From Streptomyces sp. (GTDB taxonomy: Bacteria; Actinomycetota; Actinomycetes; Streptomycetales; Streptomycetaceae): 64,000 nucleotides of DNA. The notes below the pieces were generated by a model. That model had not been told where the DNA came from, did no database searches, and saw only the letters and a program-made list of their open reading frames with translations. How positions within the stretch are numbered: position 1 is the first letter of the stretch; each line of letters opens with the position of its first letter. The stretch lies in NCBI RefSeq assembly GCF_019510245.1, contig NZ_JAEKKT010000128.1, positions 62,001-126,000 on the forward strand. The letters are read 5' to 3'. This document shows, one piece after another, positions 16,748 through 26,800 of this stretch. Made by a program: the position numbers and the translations under genes.

Positions 16748-17353
16748 GTGTCCTGGACCGCCACAGCCCGCTACGGCGTGGAGCCCGCCCCGGGCGGGCT
16801 CGCCTTCGTGCAGGACCTGCTGAACACGCTGTCCGCCGGCAAGCCGCGCAAGCCCGACCTGCTGCAGACCGCCGAGGACTCCCGTGCCTGGCTCGACCAG
16901 GCGTTGCGGAGCTGGAGCGGCGCCACCCACCGGCCCGCCCCCGGTGTCGAGCTGACGGCGGAGGACGTGGAGGGCCTCCGTGGCTTCCGTCATGACCTGG
17001 CCCAGAGCCTCCACGCCCGGCACGGCGACCCGGCGGCGGAGCCCGCCCCTGCGGCGTCGGTGCTGACGCTGCCCACGGCCCTGCGTCTCGACGAGCACGG
17101 GGTCGTCCATGCCGAGCCCCGCGGCACGGGCTGGCGGCAGGTGGCTTCACTCGCCCTGACGGAGGTCTACCTGGCGCAGTGCACCGACACGCTGCGTCGC
17201 CTGAAGTCCTGCCGCAACCCTCGCTGCATGACCGCCTTCTACGACCGCTCCCGCAACAACAGCGGCGTCTGGCACGACGTCCACGTCTGCGGCAACGCGG
17301 CCAACCTGCGCAACTACCGTGCGCGCAAGCGCGCGAGCGCGGACCGGCCCTGA
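16748..17353 (+). CDS. CGNR zinc-finger regulator with ABATE domain
   Basis: 201 residues. The N-terminal part is the ABATE domain (FVQDLLNTLSAGKPRKPDLL, then a helical segment with RSWSGATHRPAPG), thought to sense a ligand. The C-terminal CGNR treble-clef finger is complete: KSCRNPRCMTAFYDRSRNN, then HVCGNAANLRNYRARKR, with Cys pairs and the CGN(A/R)xxxRxxRxR signature; it probably binds DNA. GTG 16748 has AGAGGT about five bases upstream. It is divergent from the flavin reductase, a natural target, and is followed directly by the 26-bp tandem array. The family is a stress-type transcription factor; no ligand is known here. Confidence 0.9.
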   Translation: MSWTATARYGVEPAPGGLAFVQDLLNTLSAGKPRKPDLLQTAEDSRAWLDQALRSWSGATHRPAPGVELTAEDVEGLRGFRHDLAQSLHARHGDPAAEPAPAASVLTLPTALRLDEHGVVHAEPRGTGWRQVASLALTEVYLAQCTDTLRRLKSCRNPRCMTAFYDRSRNNSGVWHDVHVCGNAANLRNYRARKRASADRP

Positions 17354-17381
17354 CGCCCGGCAGATCCCGGCCGTCCCCGGG

Positions 17382-17589
17382 GGACTGGCGATTGTCCCGG
17401 TCCCGGCGGTCTGTCGACCGTCCCGGTCCCCGGGGGCTCCGGATCGTCGCGGTCCCGGGGGACTGGCGATTGTCCCGGTCCCGGCGGACTGTCGACCGTC
17501 CCGGTCCCCGGGGGCTCCCGATCGTCGCGGTCCCGGCGGACTGTCGACTGTCCCGGTCCCGGCGGACCCCCGACCGACCCGGTCCCCGG
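17382..17589 (+). repeat. Eight-unit array of 26-bp tandem repeats, with a 78-bp higher-order period
   Basis: Eight consecutive 26-bp units begin 28 bp after the CGNR stop codon. Units share a core GTCCCGGTCCC; starts alternate among GGACTGGCGATT, GG(T/A)CTGTCGACC and GGGCTCC(G/C)GATC, so units 1-3 and 4-6 form two 78-bp superunits that differ at only a few positions. Degenerate copies continue to about 17665. Because 26 is not divisible by 3 but 78 is, translations look repetitive, but no ribosome site or codon bias supports a gene. Confidence 0.85.
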
Positions 17590-17702
17590 TTCCGGCGGGC
17601 TCACGGCCGTCCCGGTCCCGGCCGGCCCCCGGCCGTCCCCGGTCCCGGCCGGCCCCCCGCCTTCGGTTCTTGTCGGCTCAGGCCCTTTTCCTGTTCGGAT
17701 CG

Positions 17703-17731
17703 TTGACACGAGTCACCACGGGATCTACGTT
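17703..17731 (+). promoter_or_regulatory. Candidate promoter of GH3 glucosidase gene
   Basis: TTGACA (17703-17708), 17-bp spacer, TACGTT (17726-17731). It is the best consensus-like pair in the gap and implies a 5' leader of roughly 135 bases before the ATG at 17876. Confidence 0.55.
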
Positions 17732-17875
17732 TCCGACGCGCCGGTGGTTCGACTGTGGGCTCGTCAAAATCCTGTGGCGGTTTATGCGTTCACAGGCCGA
17801 ACGCGCTCCGGGAGCTGCCTTCGGCGGCCTCGCGGTTCACATCGTCGTGCCCGCACACCGAAGGAGTGACGGCTC

Positions 17876-20356
17876 ATGTCCGACACCGTCTCCCGACGAT
17901 CCGCCCTGCGCCTCACGGCCGGTGCCGTCGCGGTCGCCGCCGCGGCCACCGGCGGACTCGTCCCCCTGACGACCGCCGCGGCGGCGGACAGACCCGAGGC
18001 GGGGGCAGGACCCCGCGTCGAGCGGCTGCTCGCCAGACTCACGCTCGACGAGAAGATCTCCCTGCTGCACGGGGCCGACGACCCCGACTCGCTGGGCCAG
18101 GCCGGCTACGTGCCCGGCGTCCCCCGGCTGAACATCCCGCCCCTCAGGCTCGCCGACGGCCCGGCCGGCGTCCGCATCACGGAACACGCCACCGCACTGC
18201 CCGCCCCGGTGCTGCTCGCCTCCGCCTTCGACCCCGAACTGGCCCGCCGCTACGGCCAGGTGATAGGCCGCGAGGGTCGCGCCCTCGGCCAGGACGTGCT
18301 GCTCTCCCCGATGGTCAACCTCATCCGCACCCCGTACGCGGGCCGCAACTTCGAGACGTTCAGCGAGGACCCGCTGCTCGCCTCCGACCTGGTCGCCGCC
18401 GAGATCCGGGGCATCCAGGGCGAGGGCCTGATCGCGACCGTCAAGCACTTCGCCCTCAACAACCAGGAGCAGGACCGCAATTCGATCGACGTGCACGCCG
18501 GTGAACAGACCATGCACGAACTCGAACTGCGCGGCTTCGAGGCGGCGGTGGACGCCGGCACCGGCGCGGTCATGGGCTCCTACAACAAGGTCAACGGCAC
18601 TTTCGCCTGCGAGAACAAGACACTGCTCACCGACGTCCTGCGCGACCAGTGGGGCTTCGCGGGCTGGGTGATGACCGACTGGTTCGCCGCGCACAGCACC
18701 GCCGCCGCGATCACCGCCGGCCTCGACATGGAGATGCCCGACGGCACGTACTTCGGGGCCGCCCTCAAGTCGGCGGTGCAGAACGGCAGCGTGCCCGAGC
18801 GGTACGTCGACCGGGCGGTACGGCGGATCCTCGCGGTGATGGACCGTTTCGGCCTGCTCGACGGCAGCGCCCCGCCGCGCCCCGCCCGGGACGCCGCGGC
18901 GGGCGCCGCCGTGGCCCTGGCGGTCGCCAAGGCCGGCGCGACCCTGCTGCGCAACGAGCGCGGCACCCTGCCCCTGGACGGCGGCGGCGTCACGGTGATC
19001 GGACCGACCGGCTCGCTGCCCTTCGTCAGCGGCGGCGGCAGCGCCCACGTCGTCCCCGACCACGCCGACAGCCCCCTCGACGCCATCAGGGCCCGGACCC
19101 GTGGCCCGGTCACCTACGCCCTCGGCGAGGACCTGTTCGGCAAGGCCCTGCCCGCCGATGCCCTCAGCCCTGGCTTCACCAGCGAGGGACAGCAGGTGGG
19201 CGCCGGGAAGACCTGGGCGTACGACGGCACGCTCACCGTCGCCGAGGACGACGAGTGGACCTTCGTGCTCCACTTCTCCTCCGCGGCCACCGCCCGCCCC
19301 AAGGTCCTGCTCGACGGCGAGGAGCTCTTCCCGCTCGCGGCCGGATACGGCGAGTACTTCTCCGGCGGCCTGGTCGCCGCGGCCCCCGACGGCCTGGGCG
19401 TCCGCCGCAAGACGCTTCGACTGGCCCGCGGCGCGCACACGTTGAAGATCACCGCGGACGGCGGCGACTCGGGTCTGCTGTTCCGGCTGCGCCGCATCAC
19501 CGGTGCGACCCGCGCCGAGGACGTCGCCGACGCGGTGGCCGCGGCCCGAGCGGCCCGCCATGTCGTGCTGTTCGCCTACGAGGACGCCACCGAGGGTCTC
19601 GACCGCAGCACCGTCGCCCTGCCCGGCCACCAGGAACAGCTGATCCGCGCGGTGACGGCGGCCAACCCGCGCACCACCGTCGTCCTCAACACCTCGTCGT
19701 GCACCTCGATGCCGTGGCTGGCGGGGACCGGAGCCGTGCTGCAGATGTACTACCCCGGCCAGGAGGGCGCGGCCGCCACCGCCGCCGTCCTCTTCGGCGA
19801 CTGCGACCCGGGCGGACGCCTCACCCAGTCCTTCCCGGCCGACGACGACCACCACCCGGTGGCCGGCGACCCGCGCCGCTACCCCGGCGTCGACGGTGTG
19901 GAGGAGTACTCGGAGGGCATCCACGCCGGCTACCGCTGGTACGACGCGCAGGGCGTGCGGCCCCTGTTCCCCTTCGGGCACGGGCTGTCGTACACCTCCT
20001 TCGCCTACTCCGACCCGGAGGCGCGGTGGACGCGCGGCGCACTGGAGGTCGGCTTCACCGTGGGCAACACCGGGCGCCGCACCGGGATCGCGGTGCCGCA
20101 GGTGTACGTCGGACCGTCCCCGGATCTCCGGCTCGACCAGGCGGTGCGGGTGTTGGGCGGCTACCGGCGGCTGGAGCTGCGGGCCGGGGAGCGGCGGAGG
20201 GTGACCGTGCGGGTCGCCGCGCGCACCCTGTCGTCCTGGGACGCGGGCCACCGTCGCTGGACGCTCGGCACCGGGCGGCGGACCGTCTGGGTCGGCGCCT
20301 CGTCGGGCGACCTCAAGCTGCGCACCGGCGTGCGGGTGGGCGGCCGCCACCACTGA
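17876..20356 (+). CDS. Secreted glycoside hydrolase family 3 beta-glucosidase with PA14 insert
   Basis: 826 residues. The N-terminus has a twin-arginine-like signal (SRRSALRLTAGAVAVAAAAT), so the folded enzyme is probably exported by Tat. The GH3 N-domain contains LADGPAGVR, GRNFETFSEDP, the KHFALNNQE block and the nucleophile Asp268 in VMTDWF. A PA14 sugar-binding insert spans about 435-540 (WAYDGTLTVAEDDEWTFVLH). The second GH3 domain follows, with LPGHQEQLIRAV and LNTSSC, and the C-terminal fibronectin-III-like domain begins near PLFPFGHGLSYTSF. It hydrolyses terminal beta-glucosides or related sugars outside the cell. AAGGAG nine bases upstream fixes the ATG. Monocistronic, with its own promoter and a strong hairpin after the stop. 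Confidence 0.93.
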   Translation: MSDTVSRRSALRLTAGAVAVAAAATGGLVPLTTAAAADRPEAGAGPRVERLLARLTLDEKISLLHGADDPDSLGQAGYVPGVPRLNIPPLRLADGPAGVRITEHATALPAPVLLASAFDPELARRYGQVIGREGRALGQDVLLSPMVNLIRTPYAGRNFETFSEDPLLASDLVAAEIRGIQGEGLIATVKHFALNNQEQDRNSIDVHAGEQTMHELELRGFEAAVDAGTGAVMGSYNKVNGTFACENKTLLTDVLRDQWGFAGWVMTDWFAAHSTAAAITAGLDMEMPDGTYFGAALKSAVQNGSVPERYVDRAVRRILAVMDRFGLLDGSAPPRPARDAAAGAAVALAVAKAGATLLRNERGTLPLDGGGVTVIGPTGSLPFVSGGGSAHVVPDHADSPLDAIRARTRGPVTYALGEDLFGKALPADALSPGFTSEGQQVGAGKTWAYDGTLTVAEDDEWTFVLHFSSAATARPKVLLDGEELFPLAAGYGEYFSGGLVAAAPDGLGVRRKTLRLARGAHTLKITADGGDSGLLFRLRRITGATRAEDVADAVAAARAARHVVLFAYEDATEGLDRSTVALPGHQEQLIRAVTAANPRTTVVLNTSSCTSMPWLAGTGAVLQMYYPGQEGAAATAAVLFGDCDPGGRLTQSFPADDDHHPVAGDPRRYPGVDGVEEYSEGIHAGYRWYDAQGVRPLFPFGHGLSYTSFAYSDPEARWTRGALEVGFTVGNTGRRTGIAVPQVYVGPSPDLRLDQAVRVLGGYRRLELRAGERRRVTVRVAARTLSSWDAGHRRWTLGTGRRTVWVGASSGDLKLRTGVRVGGRHH

Positions 20357-20369
20357 ATTCCTGTCAATG

Positions 20370-20401
20370 AACGGCCGGCGGGCAGGAGCTCTCCGGCCGT
20401 T
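20370..20401 (+). terminator. Hairpin terminator after GH3 gene
   Basis: AACGGCCGG (20370-20378) pairs perfectly with CCGGCCGTT (20393-20401), 14-base loop, starting 14 bases after the stop codon. It isolates the GH3 gene from the downstream biosynthetic operon. No long T run, as usual in high-GC genomes. Confidence 0.7.
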
Positions 20402-20780
20402 TACTTCAAGGGTTTACAAGAATTTTCCCCGCCGTGCGTTTCATTTGAAGCGAAGTGGTTGACGGCAGGTTTTTGTCAGGATTGGGTGAGGGCTGGCGCA
20501 GCGGCGCTCCGCTCGGGTTTCCGATGTGAAACGATCGAGCCAGCGGACCGAAGTCATCCCGAATTTACAGAGCTCGGCGCGGCGGCACCGCGCGTTGCGC
20601 CGTGGTGAGTGCCGGGTGAATGGCCCGTGCGCTTTGACGGGCTTGTGGCGGTGTGCCGCCCGTGATCCGGGTGCCGAACGGCCGCCGATCCGCAGTGGAT
20701 TGCTCGGATTTTCGGCTCTTGCGGTGAATTCCTCCCGCTGGCCGAATCAATACTACCGGACGTGACGGGCCCCCTCCGTT
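20402..20780. other. Long AT-richer intergenic stretch before the synthase operon
   Basis: About 380 bp with lower GC than its surroundings and no convincing gene. A 79-codon open frame from 20526 lacks codon bias and homology I can recognise. It probably holds upstream control sequence for the synthase operon. Confidence 0.4.
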
Positions 20781-20781
20781 A

Positions 20782-20811
20782 TTGACCCGCGAGTAATGAA
20801 CTCGCTAGTTT
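20782..20811 (+). promoter_or_regulatory. Candidate promoter of the synthase operon with operator dyad in its spacer
   Basis: TTGACC (20782-20787) and TAGTTT (20806-20811) are 18 bp apart. The spacer (20789-20805) is the perfect inverted repeat GCGAGT-AATGA-ACTCGC, which ends exactly at the -10 box. A TetR- or similar dimeric repressor bound here would block RNA polymerase. No regulator gene is adjacent, so it would be encoded elsewhere. Confidence 0.6.
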
Positions 20812-20884
20812 CCGGTGGCCTCACCACGAGCTTTCCGCCGCACACATCCCCCACCGTGCTGTCCTCCCGATTATTCGGAGCGTC

Positions 20885-23800
20885 ATGACGTCCCCTGTGC
20901 GTGCCGTCGACCTGATCATGTGCATCACCCCTTTCGGAGAACCCGGTGCCAGGCTCGCCACAGCGGTCTGCGCCGCCGGCGGACTCGGCGTCCTCGACCT
21001 GGGCCGCGGCGACCGAAGAACCCGGGAAGCGCTGGCCCGCCTGAGACGGGCCGCACCGGGACCGTACGGTGTGCGGGTCGCCGCCGGCTGCGCCCTCACC
21101 GCGGACGAGCTCGGCCCGGCGCCCGACACCGTGGTCCGGGCCGCCGACGCACCCTGGACCGTTGCCGAACTCGCCCCGCACACACGTGTGCTGGCGGAGG
21201 TGACCGACCTGGCCGAAGCGCGCGCGGCGGTCGCGGCCGGAGCACACGGACTGATTGCCCGGGGCGCCGAGAGCGGTGGCCGGGTCGGCGAGCTGAGTAC
21301 CTTCGTCCTCCTGCAACAGCTGATGGAAGCAGCCGAGTTGGACGTTCCGGTCTGGGCCGCCGGCGGCATCGGACCGCACACGGCGGCGGCCGCGGTGGCC
21401 GGCGGCGCGGCCGGGGTGATCCTCGACAGCCAACTGGCCCTGCTCGCCGAGTCCCGGCTCCCCGAGGCGACGGCGGCCGCGCTGCGCTCCCTGGACGGCT
21501 CCGAGACGGCCGTCGCGGCCGGTCACCGGGTCCTGCACCGCCGCGGCCCGGACGCCGTGCGCCCGCCCGCCGACGATCCGGCCGCGGTCGCCGCGCTGCT
21601 CGGCGCCGAGGACCTGCGCAGCCAACTGCTCCCGGTGGGCCAGGACGGCTTCCTCGCCGCACGGTTCGCCGAGCGGTGGGGCGATGTGCGGCGGACGGTG
21701 CGGGAGCTGACGGCGGCGATACGCGTGGACGCGGCCGCCTGCGAGGCGCTGCGGCCCGGCACCTCGGCCATGAGCCGTGCGCTCGGCACCCGGCTGCCCG
21801 TCGCGCAGGGCCCGATGACCCGGGTGAGCGACCGGGCCGCCTTCGCCGCCGCCGTCGCCGACGACGGGGCTCTGCCCTTCCTGGCGCTGGCCCTCGCCGA
21901 CGGCACCCGCACCCGCGAGATGCTGACCGAGGCCAAGGCCGCGCTCGACGGACGGCCCTGGGGCGTCGGCGTGCTGGGCTTCGCGCCCGAGGAGCTCAGG
22001 AACGCCCAGCTCGACGCGGTACGGGAGCTGCGGCCCAGCCACGCCATCGTCGCCGGCGGCCGGCCCGCGCAGGCCGAGGCGCTGGAGCGGGCCGGGATCA
22101 GCACCTTCCTGCACGTGCCCTCGCCCGGGCTGCTGCGGCAGTTCCTGGAGGCAGGGGCGCGGAAGTTCGTGTTCGAGGGCTCCGAGTGCGGCGGTCACGT
22201 CGGACCGCGCGCGAGCTTCCCGCTCTGGGAGGCCCAGCTCGCCGTGCTGGAGGACTTCCCCGACGCCGAGGGCCTGGAAATCCTCTTCGCGGGCGGCATC
22301 CACGACGAACGCTCGGCGGCGATGGTCGCCGCGCTCGCCGCGCCGCTCACCGCCCGGGGCGCGGCCGTCGGCCTGCTCATGGGCACCGCCTACCTCTTCA
22401 CCGAGGAGGCCGTGGCGCGGGGCGCGATCCAGCCGCTGTTCCAGCGCCAGGTCATGGCGGCCGCCACGACCACCCTCCTGGAGACCGCACCCGGCCACGC
22501 CACCCGCTGTGTGCCCAGTCCGTTCACCTACAACTACCGCGAGCGCGAGGCCGAGTTGCGGGACAGCGGGGTGCCCGACCGGCGGGTGTGGGAGGAGCTG
22601 GAACGGCTAAACGTCGGCCGGCTGCGCATCGCCAGCAAGGGCGTCGACCGCTCGGCCGACGGCGAGCTGACCCCCGTGGACGAGCAACGCCAGTTCTCCG
22701 ACGGCATGTTCATGGCCGGAGAGGTCGCGGTCCTGCGCTCGGCGACCACCAGCGTGGCCGCCCTGCACCACGCCGTGACCGACGGAGCCGCCGACTTCCT
22801 CGCGCGGCGCACGACGGCGGTGACGCGGCCGCCCCAGCCCCCGGCCCCCGCCCCGCTCGACATCGCGATCGTCGGCATGGCCTGCATGTTCCCCGAGGCC
22901 CCCGACCTCGCCACCTTCTGGGCCAACGTGGTCGCCGGACACGACGCGGTGACCGAGGTGCCGGTGGAACGCTGGGACCCGGCCGTGCACCACGCCGACG
23001 GCTCCACCACCTCGAAGTGGGGCGGTTTCCTGCCGCCCATCCCCTTCGACCCGTTGGGCTACGGCATCCCGCCCGCCTCACTCGGTCACATCGAGCCCGT
23101 CCAGCTGCTCGCCCTGGAGGCCGCCCGGCGCGCCCTGGACGACGCCGGATACGGACTCCAGGGACGGGAGTTCGACCGGTCACGCACCTCTGTCGTCTTC
23201 GGCGCAGAGGCCGGCAGCGACCTCTCCAACGCGGCCACCCTGCGCGCCGTACTGCCCTCCTACTACGGCAAGGTCCCCGACGGCGTCGAGGACCAGCTGC
23301 CCCGGCTCACCGAGGACTCCTTCCCGGGCATGCTCGCCAACGTCATCTCGGGACGGATCGCTAACCGCCTCGACCTCGGCGGCGCCAACTACACCGTGGA
23401 CGCGGCCTGCGCCTCCTCGCTGGCCGCCGTCGACGTCGCCTGCAAGGAACTCACCGCCGGCACCAGCGACGTCGTGCTCTGCGGCGGCGCCGACCTGCAC
23501 AACGGCATCAACGACTACGTCCTCTTCTCCTCGGTGCACGCGCTCTCCCCGACGGGACGTTCCCGCGCCTTCGACGGCTCCGCCGACGGCATCGCACTGG
23601 GCGAGGGCGTGGCCTGCGTCGTCCTGAAGCGACTTGCCGACGCCGAGCGCGACGGCGACCGGATCTACGGCGTGATCAAGGGGCTGGGCTCGTCCAGCGA
23701 CGGCCGCTCCCTCGGCCTGACCGCGCCCCGGCCCGAGGGCCAGCGGGCCGCGCTGCTGCGCGCGTACCGCAACGCCGGGATCTCACCGGCCCAGGTCGGC

Positions 23801-26800
23801 CTGGTCGAGGCGCACGGCACCGGGACCGTCGTCGGCGACCGCACCGAACTCACCATCCTCAGCGAGGTGTTCGCGGAGGCGGGCGCGGCGAACGGAGGTT
23901 GCGGGCTCGGGTCGGTCAAGTCCCAGATCGGGCACACCAAGTGCGCCGCGGGCCTGGCCGGGCTGATCAAGACCACGCTCGCCCTGCACACCGGCGTCCA
24001 GCCGCCCACCCTGCACCTCGACCACCCCAACCCGGCCTGGAATGAGGCGGACAGCCCCTTCGCCTTCCACACCGAGGCCCGGCCCTGGCCTGCTCCGCCC
24101 GCCGAACGGGTCGCCGGGGTCAGTGCGTTCGGGTTCGGCGGCACCAACTTCCACGTGGTGCTGAGGGCGTACGACAGCGCCGTACCGCCCGAGCAGGGAC
24201 TGGACGCCTGGCCCGCCGAGCTGTTCTTGTTCCGGGGGCGGGACGACAAGGCCGCCCACCGGGGCATCGAGGAGATCCTGCGGGCAGCCTCGACCGGCTC
24301 CTGGCGGCTGCGCGACCTGGCGCTCGCCGCGGCGCGCCTCGCGGACGCCTCCCACGAGCCGGTACGGGCCGCGGTGGTCGCGGCCGACGTTCCCGGGCTG
24401 GCCGGGCAACTGCGCCGCGTCCTCGCCGGAGAGCACGACCCGGCCGCCGGCATCCACCTGACCGACCCGCAGCCCGACGCCGACGCCAAGGTCGCCTTCC
24501 TCTTCCCCGGCCAGGGCAGCCAGCGCCCCGGCATGCTCGCCGACGTCCTCATCGCCTTCCCCGAGCTCCAGCACTACCTCCGGCTCGGCCGCGCCCACGC
24601 CGACACCTTGTACCCGCCCGCCGCCTTCGACGACGACACCCGCGAGCGCCGCCGGGCCGCCCTCACCGACACCCGGGCCGCCCAGCCCGCCCTCGGCATC
24701 ACCGGCCTCGCCGCCCACGCCTTCCTGACGGCGGCCGGCGTGCGCCCCGACCTGGCCGCCGGACACAGCTACGGCGAACTCGTCGCCCTGAGCGCGGCCG
24801 GTGCCCTCACCCCCGAGGCCCTCCTGGACCTGAGCGCCGAACGCGCGGCCGCGATCCTGGCCGCCGCGGGCGACGAACCCGGCACCATGGCCGCCGTGTC
24901 CGGCGCGGCGGACGACGTCGAGCGCGCGCTGCGCACGGCCGGCGCCCCTGCCTCCGTGGTACTGGCCAACCACAACTCGCCCCGGCAGACCGTCATCTCC
25001 GGCCCGACCGGCGAAGTGACCGAAGCTGTGAGGCTGTTGCGCGCGGCCGGTCTCGGTGCCAAGCGGATCCCGGTGGCCTGCGCCTTCCACAGCCCGGTCG
25101 TCGCCGGGGCGGGCGACCGGTTCGCGGAGGTCCTCGCGGACACGGTCGTACGACCGCCCGAGTTCCCGGTGTGGTCCAACCGCACGGCGGCCCCCTACGG
25201 GTCCGACGCCGACGCGGTGCGCGCCGAACTCGCCGCCCAGATCGGCTCACCGGTCGCCTTCGCCGCCCAGATCGAGGCGATGTACGACGCCGGTGCCCGC
25301 GTCTTCGTGGAGGCCGGGCCCGGAACCGTCCTCACCCGGCTCGTCGGGCAGATCCTCGGCAGCCGCCCGCACACCACCGTTGCCTGCGAGCCGCGTGCCG
25401 GCAGCGGACTGCGTGGCTGGCTCGACGCGCTGGCCCAGCTGGCCACGGCCGGCGCACCGGTGCGCACCGCCTGGCTGCTGCGCGGCCGGGACGCCGTGGA
25501 CGCGCTCCGCACCCCCGCACCGAAGCGGCCCGGCTGGACGGTCGACGGACAGCTCGTGCGCACCGCCGCCGGAGACCTCCTGCCCGGTGCCCTCGCACCG
25601 GCCCGACGAGTCGTGGAGACGACGACTGTGACGACGAACCAGCCGCACGGCGCCCCCGCCGACCGCGACGCGCTGATCTCCGAGTTCCTGCGCACCAGCC
25701 GGGAGATGATCGCCGCACAGCGCGACGTACTGCTCACCTACTTCGGGGCGGCACAGGTCCAGGTGCAGGTGCCGGCCGCGCCGGTGCTCCAGCAGCTGCC
25801 GTCGGCCGAACCGGTCGTACCGCAGCCGCAGCCGCAGTCGACGGAGACCGCACCCGTGCCGGCCCTCGCATCCGCCCCCGCGGCCGAGCCCGAGGCGACG
25901 GCCGACGTCGAGCGGGTCGTCCTGGAGATCATCAGCGAGCGCACCGGCTACCCCGTGGACATGATCGAGCCCGACCTCGACCTGGAAGCGGACCTGAGCA
26001 TCGACTCGATCAAGCGGGCCGAGATCGCTGGGGAACTGGCGAAGCGGCTCGGCATCGCGGGCGGCGCGGAGACCTTGGACGACGCCGAACTGGAGGAGCT
26101 GGCCAAGGCGCGCACGGCGGCGGCCGTCACCGGATGGCTGCGGGCACGGGTGGGCGCCGCCGAGGAGGACACGGCCACAGCCGCAACCACGGCCACAGCC
26201 CCGGCCGCCGGCGACGGGACGGGCACCACGCCCGAGCCGGCCGCCGCGGCCGCCGGCCTGCCGGCACCCGCACCCGGCCCCGCCGCGGCCGACGAGGTCA
26301 CCGCGGGCGAGGCGCCCAAGCGGTTCGAGCTGCGGCCGGTGGCCCTGGCAGACCCGGACTCCGTGGCCGACCCGTCCACCCTGCTGTCCGGCAAGCGGTT
26401 CTTCGTCCTCGGGGACGGCGCACGGACGGCCGCACAGGCGGCCGCACGGCTCGCCGGGTACGGCGCCGAGGCCGTGACCGTCGCCGCCGACCACCTGCTC
26501 GGGGAGGCGGACGGCCCCGTCGACGGCGTGCTGTACCTGGGCGCGCTGCCCGGCAGCGACACCCCCGTACTGCCCGGCAGCGACACCCCCGTACTGCCCG
26601 GCAGCGACACCCCCGTACTGCCCGGCTGCCCGACGCCTACCCGGTACTGCGGGCGGCCCTGGCCAGGAGCCCGCGCTGGCTGCTGGCCGCCCGCCCCGCC
26701 GACGGCACGGAAGCGGCCCGCTCGGCCGGGCTGCACGGGCTCTTCCGGACCGTGGCCCGGGAGTACCCGGACACCGTCGCCCGGGTCGTGACCCTCGCCG

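Noticed and set aside
17382..17665. CRISPR array
   Set aside because: The 26-bp units are contiguous with no unique spacers and no cas genes are nearby.
17314..17969. Pro/Arg-rich open frames on both strands across the 26-bp array
   Set aside because: They arise from the repeat itself and lack ribosome sites and codon bias; the 78-bp superunit explains the apparent protein repeat.
20526..20765. Small gene upstream of the synthase operon
   Set aside because: Poor codon usage, no ribosome site and no recognisable homology; the region is AT-richer control sequence.
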